A stretch of DNA of 64,000 bases, from contig QJPP01007595.1 in assembly GCA_003996215.1 (NCBI GenBank), positions 372,001 to 436,000 on the forward strand. Reading direction: 5' to 3'. Positions 23,880-34,701 of this stretch are shown piece after piece. Position 1 is the stretch's first letter, and each line of letters begins with the position of its first letter. A program made the translations under genes and the position numbers. The notes under the pieces were generated by a model, which had not been told where the DNA came from, ran no database searches, and saw nothing but the letters and a program-made list of their open reading frames with translations. Source of the DNA: Jaltomata sinuosa (Eukaryota; Streptophyta; Magnoliopsida; Solanales; Solanaceae).

Positions 23880-25690
23880 CAAATATTTTTGATTTTTTTA
23901 CTTTACCCTTCTGTTGTTTTTGTTGTTTTAGGAATGCATGAAGCTTGGAAAGTGACAACGTACTCAAAAGATTCGTCAAGTTGACCTGCACCACACTTGC
24001 TAGATGTAGGTGCCTACCTGTAGCACGCAGGTGGAACGCATGTGCCGGACAAAAATATTGGGAGGAAATCATGAAAAAGTTGGCACTAGCATGCCACATG
24101 CAAAATGCATATGTAGACCCATGACACGCATGTATAGAACAGGTCCAAAATAGTACACTGCAAAAAAAATTCAATGAGGCACCATCTGCATTTCACCTGC
24201 GTACCGCAGGTCTCCACCTATGAAATGCAGGTGCAAAAGTGAGCGCAGGTATGTTATTTTAAACTTTGACCTACCCAGTTGACCAGACCTGAACTGGCTT
24301 TGACCCGCGTCTCCCCCTCTTCTAAACCCCTTCACCTTCTTTTCTTCTTCACTTTTTCACCATTCAAACTCCTCAAATACTCCATTAACTCACCCACAGA
24401 CTCCCTTAAGTCCTGAATTCTTTACATCACTAATCTTTTTCCTACCGCCTCTGCATCACTGCTAGTCAGCATCACCGCCGCCATTGTTCTCCGGTGAAAA
24501 CATTAGTCTCCATTATTAAAAGCTTCAAACCTCAGTTTCTACTCACCCACTTTATTATTTTCACTTGCAGTATGCTCCCCTATGTTAAATCTATATTTTT
24601 CATTTAGCATGCTAGCTGAAATTCCTCATTACCCCTAATATTCTTATTATTTAATTTTGAAGTTCAATTTTGGGTATTTTGATGTTGTGGGTTATGTCAA
24701 AATTGGTGTATTGTGCTTTAAATGATAATGCATGTCATTTGTGCTACTTTATAGCATGAAAATTTTAGTTGAGGGAAAAGTCTGAGTAACCACTCGTTAG
24801 TAATGCATGGTTTGTCCCTACGATAGATTAAGTGACACCATTCTTAAGGGTAAATCGTTGTTGCTTTGAGTTTTGCTTGAAATTATTATGTGTGGGTTAA
24901 GTTGATACCATGGTGCTCTTTGAATAGAATTAATAGATTATACATTATTCGGTGAGCACTTTAATTGAGTGTGAGTGTTTATTGTGCATTTTGAAGTGAT
25001 CTTTGTGATTGAGCTTATAGCTTGATGTTTCCCGATGATAGATGGAGTAATATCCTTTTTAAGGGAAGTTGTTAAGTGTAAGTCTATGTGATCATATTGT
25101 GGTCTTAAGCTTGTTGGTAAATCTTTCGAGGAAGTCTAAGTACTTGTTAGACCCTGAATTTGGTCGACTTGGTGCATAAATATTTACTTGCTGCATGTTC
25201 TCAAGAGGAATGTCACTATTGGGCATGTGTGGGTCGCAAGTGTTGCCCTGCCGAATGCAAGTGCGACGCAAGTGTAAAGTTGAAGATCATTCTTCACTGC
25301 CTGATACCTGTATGCCACCTGCGTGTTGTAGGTCTTCACCTGTGAAATGAAGGTGCAAACGCAAGTGCCTGTGAGTTACTGTCAGGCATATGCCTAGCAC
25401 CTGCACCTCACATGCGTGCCATAGGTCTCCTCCTACGAAATGCATGTGCAAGCACAAGTGCCAAATCTTGGTGCTAGGATTCTACCTGGCACATGCGGCT
25501 CACATGCATGTCGCAGGATCCCTTCTATGAAACGCATGTGGCACGCATGTGCCTGAAGACTTACTCTTGACATTTCATTCCTTTTGCATTTCAATTCCTT
25601 TTGTTTTGTAACTTCTTCTAGTTATTTTCTTCTACTTAAACATGAAAAATACAAAAAGATTTTTTATTTTCTTCCCTCGGCACTCATATT
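23880..25690 (+). other. Element C spacer between pol end and third ORF, with degenerate repeats
   Basis: No protein-like frame. It holds at least four diverged copies of a 45-60 bp unit built on GCAGGTCTCCACCTRTGAAA and its inverted echo (about 24180-24240, 25310-25370, 25390-25470 and 25490-25550). A CT-rich stretch (24300-24480) resembles a transcript leader and could be an internal promoter for the downstream ORF; that role is inference. Confidence 0.5.
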
Positions 25691-25693
25691 CTT

Positions 25694-27340
25694 TTGCAAG
25701 CCATGACTTTAAACAGGGGCAACTCCGATAGAAACAGTCGCAAATCTCCATCTACAAGCAACATCACGAGTAAAAGCAAGGGCAAGGACCCAAGCAAGAA
25801 AAAAGTCCCCGAGGTTGTCCCAAAGGTTCCTTATGTCCCTGCCAATGAGAAGGACATATTACGTTTCTGTGTTGAGGGCATGAGGCCCTATTGTGAGTAT
25901 CAGAGTGGCCGATCATTCACATTGTATAAGAGCTTTAATTTGACTGGGATTGGAGATAAACTCCCCAACATAAACAAGCAATTCACTGAGAGGGGTTGGT
26001 CATCATTCCTGGATGTACCCGGAGGTTATTATGCAAACTTCGTGCTAGAGTTTTATGCCTCTTATCAGGCCAAACAAGACTCAATGAAGCACCTAGGAAA
26101 TATTGAGTATTTCCCTTGCTTACCCTCTGTCATGGTAAAGGGGAGAGAGATCGATATTATCCCCGATGCCATAAATTCTATTTATTGGGGTACACAGATA
26201 GCTCTGGAGGCTGTCTTTATGGAAAAGCTTGCTCCAAAGGGGAACCAGATCCAATGGGTAGCTGAGGTTATTTTTGTAGGTCATCCACTATGGGCCACTC
26301 TTGGTGGTGAGATCTCGAGATAAGACCTTAGTTTTGAAGCCAAGTTGTGGCTTGATTTTGTTTGCTCCCGTTTTATGCAATCCAAGAATGATCAGAAAAT
26401 TACCATTGAAGCTGCTATCTTGGTTGTTTTCATCATATTGGAGACACATATGGACTTTGGGAAGATAGTTATGGTCCAAATCAAAAGAAAAGCTCAACAG
26501 CCTACACTTTCTATGGCCTTCCATGTGCTTATTAGCAAATTATGTGCTAGAGCAGATGCGCCCTACTTTGATACTGACCGATCATAACCTGCTACTTGGT
26601 GATTGATATTGAGAAGAAGAGTGATGCAGAAGCTCCCAAGGTAATAAAGAGAAAGCTGAAAAGTTAGAGAATTCTGGAAGGTTCTTTTGCTGATGTTGAG
26701 ATATCGGGTGCAGCTATGGATACAGGTGCAGTTTCACCTACTTGACCTATTTCAGGTACTCCTACTCTGTCGATATCGAGAAATACTCCTTTAGATGTTC
26801 TACCTTATAGGACCCCAGCATATCCTCAGCCGTCTCAGCCTAGTGGTCACCAATAGCTCACGAAAATGACTCACGACAACAATAGCCAGCTGGTCAAGTT
26901 AGCCAAAAATCTCCCTGCCTACATCTAAAAAGTTGTTAAGTATTCCATGAAGAATGTTTTTGATAGCCTTGGCAAGTTGTGTGCCAGAGTTGATGTTATT
27001 GAAGGGTAGGTAGCCTCGATATGGGCGGACATGAGCAAAATCAAGAGCAAGGCCCCGGTGATCACTGCAGATTTGATCTTCTTGGATGAAGCTATGGCAA
27101 CACCTCGTGAGGCTTAGGGCCCTGTTGATAAGCTATTGGGTAGTTTGGGTGGTGCTGATGGTGATGATTCAGATGACGACGGGTAGTTGCAGCGAGTTAT
27201 GTATGATTCTTTGGGTACAACACTTTCCTGCAAAGGCACAGCTGGGACTAGCTCACAGGCTGAGCAGCAGGATGATGCTTCAGCTTAGCAAGCACAAAGA
27301 GTTTTTGCACCTTACCTTCTCTATTTTTTATTGAACATTG
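25694..27340 (+). pseudogene. Element C third ORF (env position; plant transposon-associated protein)
   Basis: The first 209 codons from 25694 are open. The reading then continues, across stops and frame changes, through 26345-26587 and in pieces to about 27340. The start is basic and Ser/Lys-rich; then comes a globular part with motifs such as R-F-C-V-E-G-M-R-P-Y-C and T-E-R-G-W-S-S-F. It resembles the protein often annotated in Solanaceae genomes as 'putative plant transposon protein', found downstream of pol in Athila-like elements. No signal peptide or clear membrane segment is visible, so a true envelope function is not supported. The function is unknown to me. Confidence 0.65.
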
Positions 27341-27623
27341 GGGTCAATGCTATTTCTTAGTTGGGGTTGGGCACATTTATTTTGTTGGATGATTTATGTT
27401 GCCCTTGTCGGGCTTGGATATTTATTTTTTCCATATTTTGATTGCCCTTGTCGGTTCTGAGCGGTAAGTTTTGGATATTTTGGCCCTTGTAGGGCATGTT
27501 TTGGATGCCCGCATACTTCATTCATGATTAATAAGTACCGTCTATACAACCAATAGGAGTCTTGATTTGTTCAGTTTATACGCTTCATCCTAGCCTTGGT
27601 CATCATTCGAGGATGAATGTTCC

Positions 27624-27635
27624 CAAGGGGGAGAT
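27624..27635 (+). other. Element C polypurine tract
   Basis: CAAGGGGGAGAT, directly before the 3' LTR and after the CGAGGATGAATG sequence that often precedes plant gypsy polypurine tracts. Confidence 0.75.
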
Positions 27636-30435
27636 ATTATAATACGTCATAATTTATTTCATGATCATGTCGCTTTATAGGCTCTTTTAGCTTGAAAATA
27701 GACTCGTTGACTCTTAGATTACTTATAAATTATTTGGGATGAGTTTTGGGGCCTAAACGGAAGATATGGACATGAGAAATGGCTAGTTTTTTGTGGTGGA
27801 GAGTCACCGCATTGGGATCCACACTGCACCTAGAGTCAAACTTCAACAGATTGACAAAATGATCTTCTGGCACTGTGAGAGGCACACCATGCCCTTGTAT
27901 CAGCATTGTGGCCTCTGTGGTGCGGTCTGGGGTTGGTGCTATGGCCCCCGCACCACATCTAAGCCTTTTCCAAATGAATTTGTTTTCCAATTCTCATCTA
28001 ATTAAGGATAATTAAGTCCTTTATCCCACTCTAAACCTCCTAACATGATTACTAATCCCCTATAAGTCTCTACACTTAGAATATTTCAGCGTAGAAGTTC
28101 GCTCAGCTCCTCTCCCAAAGGTATCAAGTTAGAAGTCTCTCCAAACAAGGTCTAGGGCTCTCCAAGTAATGTTTTTCAGGAGATTCTCTCTGTTTCAGTT
28201 ATGTAAGGCTATAAAAATGAGGGAACTCCATTCTTACTCACGCTCTACTATCTAAGAAGCTTAGTTTTGAAAGGTTAAAGTTAAGGTTTTCACCCAAAGT
28301 ATCTCCGTTTGAATTTATCGCAATTTGAGATGATTATTATTGAATCCTAGTTACTAAAAGTGTTGAATATCATACTATTTTATTTCTTTTTTCATTGGAT
28401 TCCATGCTTCATGCATTGTCCCTATTCTATGGACCTCATTAGTTATTTTATGATCCTTAAAAGCATATTTTATGATATTGTTATTATACAATTTATTTTC
28501 ATGAGAAAGTGTGTTAGAGTTTCAAAGCTTGTATGTCATGAAATGTCTCAAGTCAAGTGTTTTAAGCTTTCAAACATGATTTTGAAAAAATGCATGCTTT
28601 TATATTAAGAATCTAGTCAGCATAGTTTGCAAAGAGTTAGAGCGTCGGGCTTAACCATCAGTTATTTCAGAAAGAATTTGAGCGAAAATCTCATCAGCAT
28701 GCTTTAAGTATTATTATGAGCATTATATTTTTAGGAGGATCATTTAACACCGAGATGGGTAAGAGTTCATATAACTCAAGCCCTAAAACTATGTATGCCA
28801 GTGTAAGATAGGATCATTCTGCAAGTTTGGGCGACTCCTCTTTTAGCCCAAATAAGGCTTAGTGTGGATCTATAGATTTAGTTTTGTCCTATACTCCGAC
28901 AAGGTGTAGAACAGCTCTTCCAACTGGGTCAAAGGTTAGACACTGTGCGCTCACATAGTATATATCGATTATGAGAAACTCCCTAAAAGAAAATAAAGTT
29001 ACTTTCAGAAGTTTATATTTGACATATAGCCTTCAGTTTTTGTACAGTATTCCATGACTCAGTCTCATATGTTTGCTTATTTCAGATATTCATCTATGTT
29101 GTCTTATTTTAAATTTTGTACTTCAGTTGAATTGCTATGTTAGAATTATTTCTATTTATCCATATTACATATCGTGCATATCATGTACTGACGTATTTGG
29201 CACTGTATTATTTCATGATATAGATTTAGGTACACAGGCTCAACAACAGGCGCATTCCTAGATTTTTTTATCCTCAGCTTTGGTGAGACTTCTTTACTTT
29301 CAGAGGGCTCCAGTAAGTCTGCATTTGTTCCTTAGCCAGTTTTAGGAGTATAAAGGTAGCGCAGGTCCTTTTCCTGGAATACTATTTCTATTCTTTATGT
29401 TAGAGGCTTCATTAGACAAGTTAGTAAAATATTGGATATTCTAAGTATTTTCAGTCAATTTATGCATTGCGATTCTATAAGTATGTTCAATCTTATTTTC
29501 AAAGTTAGTACTTTAAATCTTTCGCAAATGTTTAAGTGTTAAGTTTTAGTATAATTCAGGCCATGAATCTGCTCGGACCAGAAATGATTCTAAGTATCGG
29601 CCACGTCCGTGGTGGAGTCTTAGAGCATGACATTGTGTCATACAATGGCATATCATTACATATATTCTGATATGCCAAGAGTTTGAGCATATGGAGATCA
29701 TTTGTGCTAAGAGTTATATTGTTTTAAAGTACATTAAGATCGTTCGCACTAGCATATGGAGATCGTTTGTGCTGGATATATGGACCTTGTGAATCCTTCG
29801 TACTGGTTGCATGTCTAGTGCATTGCATAACATTTATTCATTATTTATGACTCGTTGAGATTATTGAGCTAAAAGTTAATGTTGAAATGATTCATGATTA
29901 CATGTTTTAGCTGTTAATTTCTGATTTTTGCTGAAGTGTGAAATTTATCTATCTTACATTGTCTGATTTAATTGTATATTATTCTTGAGCTAATGAGGAT
30001 TAAAGTGCGAAAGTAGAATTTGCAAGATCAATCCTCACCATCACTTTAGTTTAGGATCGATCGATGATGCATCTAAGTACACGTATTTTTTGTACTAATT
30101 TTTTTCTTGATGCACTTTTTGTGTGCAAATTTTGTTTCAAGCACAAGCCGTGGACGAGGAGACTCTAATTTTTTAGGCTATTAGTTGGAGTTATTCAAGT
30201 GAGTTTCTTGATAGATTTGAAGCACTGGACTCCACTTCTTATACTTATATTATGTCATTTTATTTCAGACAGTTATTATGAGACATTTTTCACTTGTATT
30301 TGTTATGAAATTTTATTAATAACTTGATAATTGTTATAACAATTGGTTAAAAGGGGCTTTACAATTGAATTATGGTTCACCAATTGGGTCGAGTGTAGGT
30401 TCCATCATGACTATCCAAATTTTTGGATTGTGACA
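27636..30435 (+). repeat. Element C 3' LTR (about 2.8 kb)
   Basis: Begins right after the polypurine tract and ends GGATTGTGACA at 30435. The 5' TG appears mutated (ATTATAATACG). A GTGGTGCGG/CCGCACCAC word cluster occupies about 27800-27960. The segment 28740-28985 is homologous to 13255-13560 in the left arm of repeat E. No gene in this stretch. Confidence 0.7.
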
Positions 30436-30821
30436 AATAACATCAATGTAGTGGTTTATATAGATTAGGAATGCTTGCTTCTTCTTCTCCAATTTTTTCA
30501 AGAATAAATTCAAGAATTCAAGAACTTAATCCAAGGTTAACTTGATTTCTCTTTCACGCGTCGGTTTCTACTTGTTTTCTCCTATTTTTAAAGCTCTTTC
30601 CAGGTGTGAAAATATAATAGTATTTCATTATCGGTTTCTCTTTTCTTGATCCAAGTGATTAGCCGTAATCCTAATTTCTCAAGAAATGCACTTAGAATCT
30701 GCTTTGCGTCTGATCAATAGACTTCTCCAGTCTACAATGAAGGACTTGGTTCCTTCACTTCTTGTAGCATAATTCTATAATCAGCTCTTGCAGTAGACAT
30801 GTTAAGAAATTGTTTCTTTAG
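30436..30821. other. Unassigned AT-rich intergenic DNA
   Basis: Nothing recognised: no long open frame, no RNA gene, no clear repeat. Confidence 0.4.
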
Positions 30822-30823
30822 TA

Positions 30824-31060
30824 CTCTCTTCGTCCCAATTTATGTGGCACCCGTTTGACTTGATACAAAGTTTAAGAAAGAACGAAAGACTTTTGAAATT
30901 ATGGTCTAAAATTCTCATTGACCATTATATGACTATAAATCATTTCATTAAGGGTAAAAGCGAAATTAAAAGTTAAATTATTTCTAATTATCAAAAGGTG
31001 ACATTCTTTTTGAAACAAATTAAAAAGAAAAGAGCATCATATAAATTGAGACAGAGGGAG
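30824..31060. mobile_element. Stowaway-type MITE (237 bp)
   Basis: Flanked by TA on both sides (30822-30823 and 31061-31062). The left end reads CTCTCTTCGTCCCAATTTAT; the right end, complemented, reads CTCCCTCTGTCTCAATTTAT. These are Tc1/mariner-type Stowaway inverted repeats. No coding capacity. Confidence 0.88.
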
Positions 31061-31104
31061 TAGTCATTTGTCATAAACACTATCAATTCTCATTTGAGAC
31101 ATGT

Positions 31105-31352
31105 TTAGTTTCTGCAAGGGTAGATCCAATGTCTACGATGTGGGTTTCGATAACCCAATAACGTTTGTCCGAACCCTATATTTATATTGAGAATCCGTTA
31201 AAATATATATAAAATTGTTAGTTGGGAATTAACCCATTACTGAAAAGAGTTGTCGATTCAGTGGCAAAGTTGAAAGCAACAAAAGCTTATAACAACCTTC
31301 TTTGACAAGGGTTCAACTCCCCTCGGGCTCTATAAGTGCCTTTTTTTTTAAT
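31105..31352 (+). mobile_element. SINE-like repeat with tRNA-type promoter boxes
   Basis: Contains an A-box-like GATTCAGTGG (about 31255), a B-box-like GGTTCAACTCC (about 31310) and a T-run (about 31341) that could stop RNA polymerase III. It is not a foldable tRNA gene as far as I can see. Boundaries and family are uncertain. Confidence 0.35.
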
Positions 31353-31627
31353 ACAAAAAACCACGTTGGCCTTTATTTTTTTTTATCTCTCTTTAGTTTT
31401 AATTTGCAATTGGTAGGAACACATTAACTTTAAATTTTAGATTTGTCTCTGTGTATTTGATTCTTGCATCATATTTGTTAATCATCAAAACTTCATATAT
31501 AGCGTAACTCAGGGCTCCTAACTCCTAGTCAACATATTTGTATATTTCTTTAATGAGGAATTTTTATAACCATACAAATGTTATGATATATTTAAAATCA
31601 CAAATTTCAAATTATTATAGTTATTAC

Positions 31628-32460
31628 TAAGGCTGGCCGCCGGACTGGTTTCAACCGGTACCGGTCCATACCGGTTCATACCGGAATGGAATGGTATGGG
31701 TTCTACCGGGTACCGATTCGGAATGGTATACCTGTTTCGTGCCGAAAAACCGGTACCGGTTCATACCGGTAGCATTCCGGTTTCGGTCCGATCCGGTCGT
31801 CCCGGTCAAAAAAAAAATTAAATTTTTTAAATTTTTATCTTTGTTTTATACATTTATAGCTTTATACTTTTATTCATTGCCTATCTTTTTTATCATTGTT
31901 TTATATTTTTATAATTTTATACTTTTATTAATAATTTTTAAGAACATAAACTAATAGACTTCAAAACATAAACTTATAAATTGAAAACATAAAAAAATAA
32001 AAAACTTTAAACAAACTAAAATACTTCAAATATATAACTTAAAAAAATATATAAACTTAAAATTTATAAGTTTTAACTCATAGCTTATAAATTGAAAAAC
32101 TTAAAAAGATAAAAACTTTAACAAACTAATAAACTTCAAATATAATTTATATAAGTTATAAAATTTCAAAACTTAAACAACTTTTAAGTTATAAAAACTT
32201 TTAAGTTATAAGTTATCACTTGAATATTAGGTTTGAAATTCGAAATGTAATTCAAAATTTAAGTTTTTTTTCTTAAAAAAAAAAATTTCATTCCGATACC
32301 GGTTTATACCGGAATGGGATGGGATCCGATTTTCATACCGGTGGTACCAGTCCGGTCCGTTCCTGTACCGGTCACCATTTCGGTATTGGTTATACCAGTC
32401 CGGTACGGTACCGGTCTGTTCCGGTCCGACCATCCCATTCCGATCCGGTGAGCAGCCTTA
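31628..32460. mobile_element. Non-autonomous hAT element with long CCGGT-rich inverted repeats
   Basis: Ends TAAGGCTG...CAGCCTTA fit the YARNG hAT consensus. Flanks GTTATTAC (31620-31627) and GTCATTAC (32461-32468) are an 8-bp target duplication with one mismatch. Each end carries about 170-180 bp rich in ACCGG/CCGGT words, including many ACCGGT palindromes. The middle is very AT-rich and non-coding. Confidence 0.8.
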
Positions 32461-32799
32461 GTCATTACAAATATTATGATTTGTTTAACTTTAAGACCAC
32501 AATTTTATAATCAATGTTTCTTAAAATTTCGTGTGGAGTTAAATTATGCATAGGGAGTACTTTATATGTGAAATAGCTTGTTAGAAAAGATAGAAGTTGG
32601 GAAATCCCAGTTAGGAGGTAGCAGCTCAGCACACATTTTAATACCTTGTGCTCCATGCTATTCTGGTGTTAAAGCTTGTTCTAGTGCGCAACAACTGTTT
32701 TGTCACCTTTCAAAGGACTCCTCAAACACCACAATTACTATTTATACACTTGGCTCCAATGTTTCCCTTTGCTGGTGACTGTTATTCCTCAACTAAATA

Positions 32800-33056
32800 C
32801 TCCCTCCGTTCAATTTAATTCTTCATTTTACTAAAAGTAAATGTCTATTTTTAGTTTTTCAGTTTAGAAAATTAAGAAATAATTTATCAATTAATTTTTA
32901 ACTTACTTTTATTATCAACTATGATCATTTTTCAAAGCAATGAATTCATTATATTCAAAAAGTAATATAAAAAAATTATCATTTTATTAATTACTCCTTA
33001 AAGAATATGGTAAGTCAATATTACTATATTATACAAGTAAAAATTGACGGACAGAA
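32800..33056. mobile_element. Stowaway-type MITE (257 bp)
   Basis: The left end is CTCCCTCCGTTCAATTTAAT and the complemented right end TTCTGTCCGTCAATTTTTAC, with TA on both sides. AT-rich, non-coding. Confidence 0.82.
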
Positions 33057-33312
33057 TAAAATCATTTGCTACTGACGAAGGGGTCACAACTGACGAAAGT
33101 GACAAGTACTTTTTCAAGTATTAAAGTTTATTATGTATGCAAAATGCTTACCGATCGCGCACTTTTTCGTGATTTATTCATGCTACTCGATTATATTGTT
33201 TGTTATATTGCATATATCTAGTACGAGTATACTGTATATTGTCACTTGCACCATGTCAAAACTTGAAAAGAATTTTGGACAAAAAAAAAATTCACCTTGT
33301 CTTTGTTTTAAG

Positions 33313-34005
33313 CAGGGGTGTGTAATAATCGGTTCGGTTCGCTTTTGTATATTATTAGTTTGGTTTATTAGTTTTTGATTTGTAAACATGTAAAATCGGT
33401 AAATAAATCAATAAGATATTCGTTATTAATTTTTGGTTAATCGATTTTTGTTCCTTAACGGTTCGATTTTTTATTTAATTGATAAGAAAATGCTCTTATA
33501 ATTTCTTTGTTTTCTCTTATTTTCATCTTTTTATATATACACTACATTTATGCATAAAAGTCAACACAAATTACAAGCATAAGAAAATTTAAATATTTTA
33601 TTACTAAAACAAACTTGTTTTCTTTTTGGTTAAGTAGCAAACTTAAATTCAATAGCAATGACAACAATCTTTCAAAAAAGAAAAGCAAGGCTAGTTCATA
33701 GTTTACACTGATGTAGAACCCCACCAAGTCAATGACATTAGAAAGAAAAACAATAGAGTATATATTTAAAATTTAATGTCACTATTATATAATTAGAGAT
33801 AAAAATATAATTTTAATATAATCTTATTGAGTTATCGGTTTAAGCATTAACTAAAACCTTAAAACGGAAATAAAATCGATTGCCCAATAAATTTTTTTTA
33901 CAAAATCGTTTAAAAACTATTAATCCAATAACCCGATATCGATAAACTAATAACATTTTTACCGATTCGATTTATTGGTTAAACCAATTTTTTTGCACAC
34001 CCCTA
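33313..34005. mobile_element. hAT-type MITE (693 bp)
   Basis: The left end is CAGGGGTGTG and the right end CACACCCCTA. The 8-bp flanks GTTTTAAG (33305-33312) and ATTTTAAG (34006-34013) differ at one base. It holds repeated CGGTT/AACCG words near both ends. Non-coding. Confidence 0.85.
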
Positions 34006-34390
34006 ATTTTAAGTGCCACCTAAAGTTTCATTTCACCCAAAATTCAAAGGGAAGAGAATAAAAGGATGTGGTCATCAAAATGAATGAATACTATTATTTC
34101 AATTTATGTGACATATTTTTTTAGTATATTCATAAAGGATACTAGCATATTTCAATTTTTAGAAATAATTTAATTTTCGTATCCACATTCGCCTTTAGTG
34201 AGATGATTTATTGGGACCTTTACCCCATACATTTAAATGAAATGATACATGCAACGCCCACCACCATACATTTAAGTGAATAATTCTAATTACTTTGCAC
34301 ATATTTACTTTACATATCAAAAGTTTTTAAAAATCTTGTGTTCAATCAAATTATCTTTATTTAAAGATTAAAATGAAACTGTGGAAGTAC

Positions 34391-34701
34391 TATAATCATA
34401 GAGACATTGGTATCTTAGGTAGGACATATACACATCATAATTTCCTGCAACGGCCCGGTAGACAGGTCGTCCCTTACTCCGCCCTCTCGGTCAATGACTC
34501 AATTTGAATTGTATTATCTACATCTCTCATATTACCTGCCCCTACCCCCCTTTTTCTTCTCTCTTTCTTTTCCCTCTCAAACTCAAAGACCCTTTTAGCC
34601 TTTGCCCACTTCCCTTTTTCTGGGTTTTCCTCTCCTCTTCTTTTCCCCTACCATTACAGAAGTCTTTCCAATTCATTCTTTATTTTTGGGGTAAAAGGAA
34701 A
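34391..34701 (+). promoter_or_regulatory. Promoter and CT-rich leader of the Ser/Arg-rich protein gene
   Basis: Contains GGTCAATGAC near 34490, which holds a W-box-like core, then a long pyrimidine-rich leader (about 34537-34680) directly before the start codon. The 34014-34390 stretch upstream is AT-rich with possible degenerate MITE sequence (TTTCAATTTATGTGACATAT near 34097). No TATA box is certain. Confidence 0.4.

Larger units (their letters stand above)
21815..30435 (+). mobile_element. Element C: Athila-like Ty3/gypsy element, internally deleted
   Basis: On the plus strand: remnants of gag and protease (21823-23580), a short join to what looks like the end of pol (about 23838), a long non-coding spacer, a third ORF in the env position (25694-27340), a polypurine tract (27624-27635) and a 3' LTR (27636-30435). 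Reverse transcriptase, RNase H and nearly all of integrase are missing, as is the 5' LTR. The order gag-pro ... extra ORF-PPT-LTR is that of Athila elements. That all parts come from one insertion is inference. Confidence 0.7.

Noticed and set aside
25160..25345. 61-residue cysteine-rich ORF as a small secreted peptide
   Set aside because: It coincides with the degenerate repeat units of the element C spacer and has no signal peptide.
31300..31340. tRNA gene
   Set aside because: B-box-like sequence is present but I cannot fold an acceptor stem and anticodon arm; better explained as a SINE-like repeat.
34089..34385. Additional Stowaway MITE upstream of the Ser/Arg-rich gene
   Set aside because: The left part resembles a Stowaway end but I cannot see a convincing matching right end with TA flanks.
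34504..34701. Upstream start for the Ser/Arg-rich protein adding 66 residues
   Set aside because: The added part is CT-rich leader translated by chance and would hide the MGSC lipidation signal.
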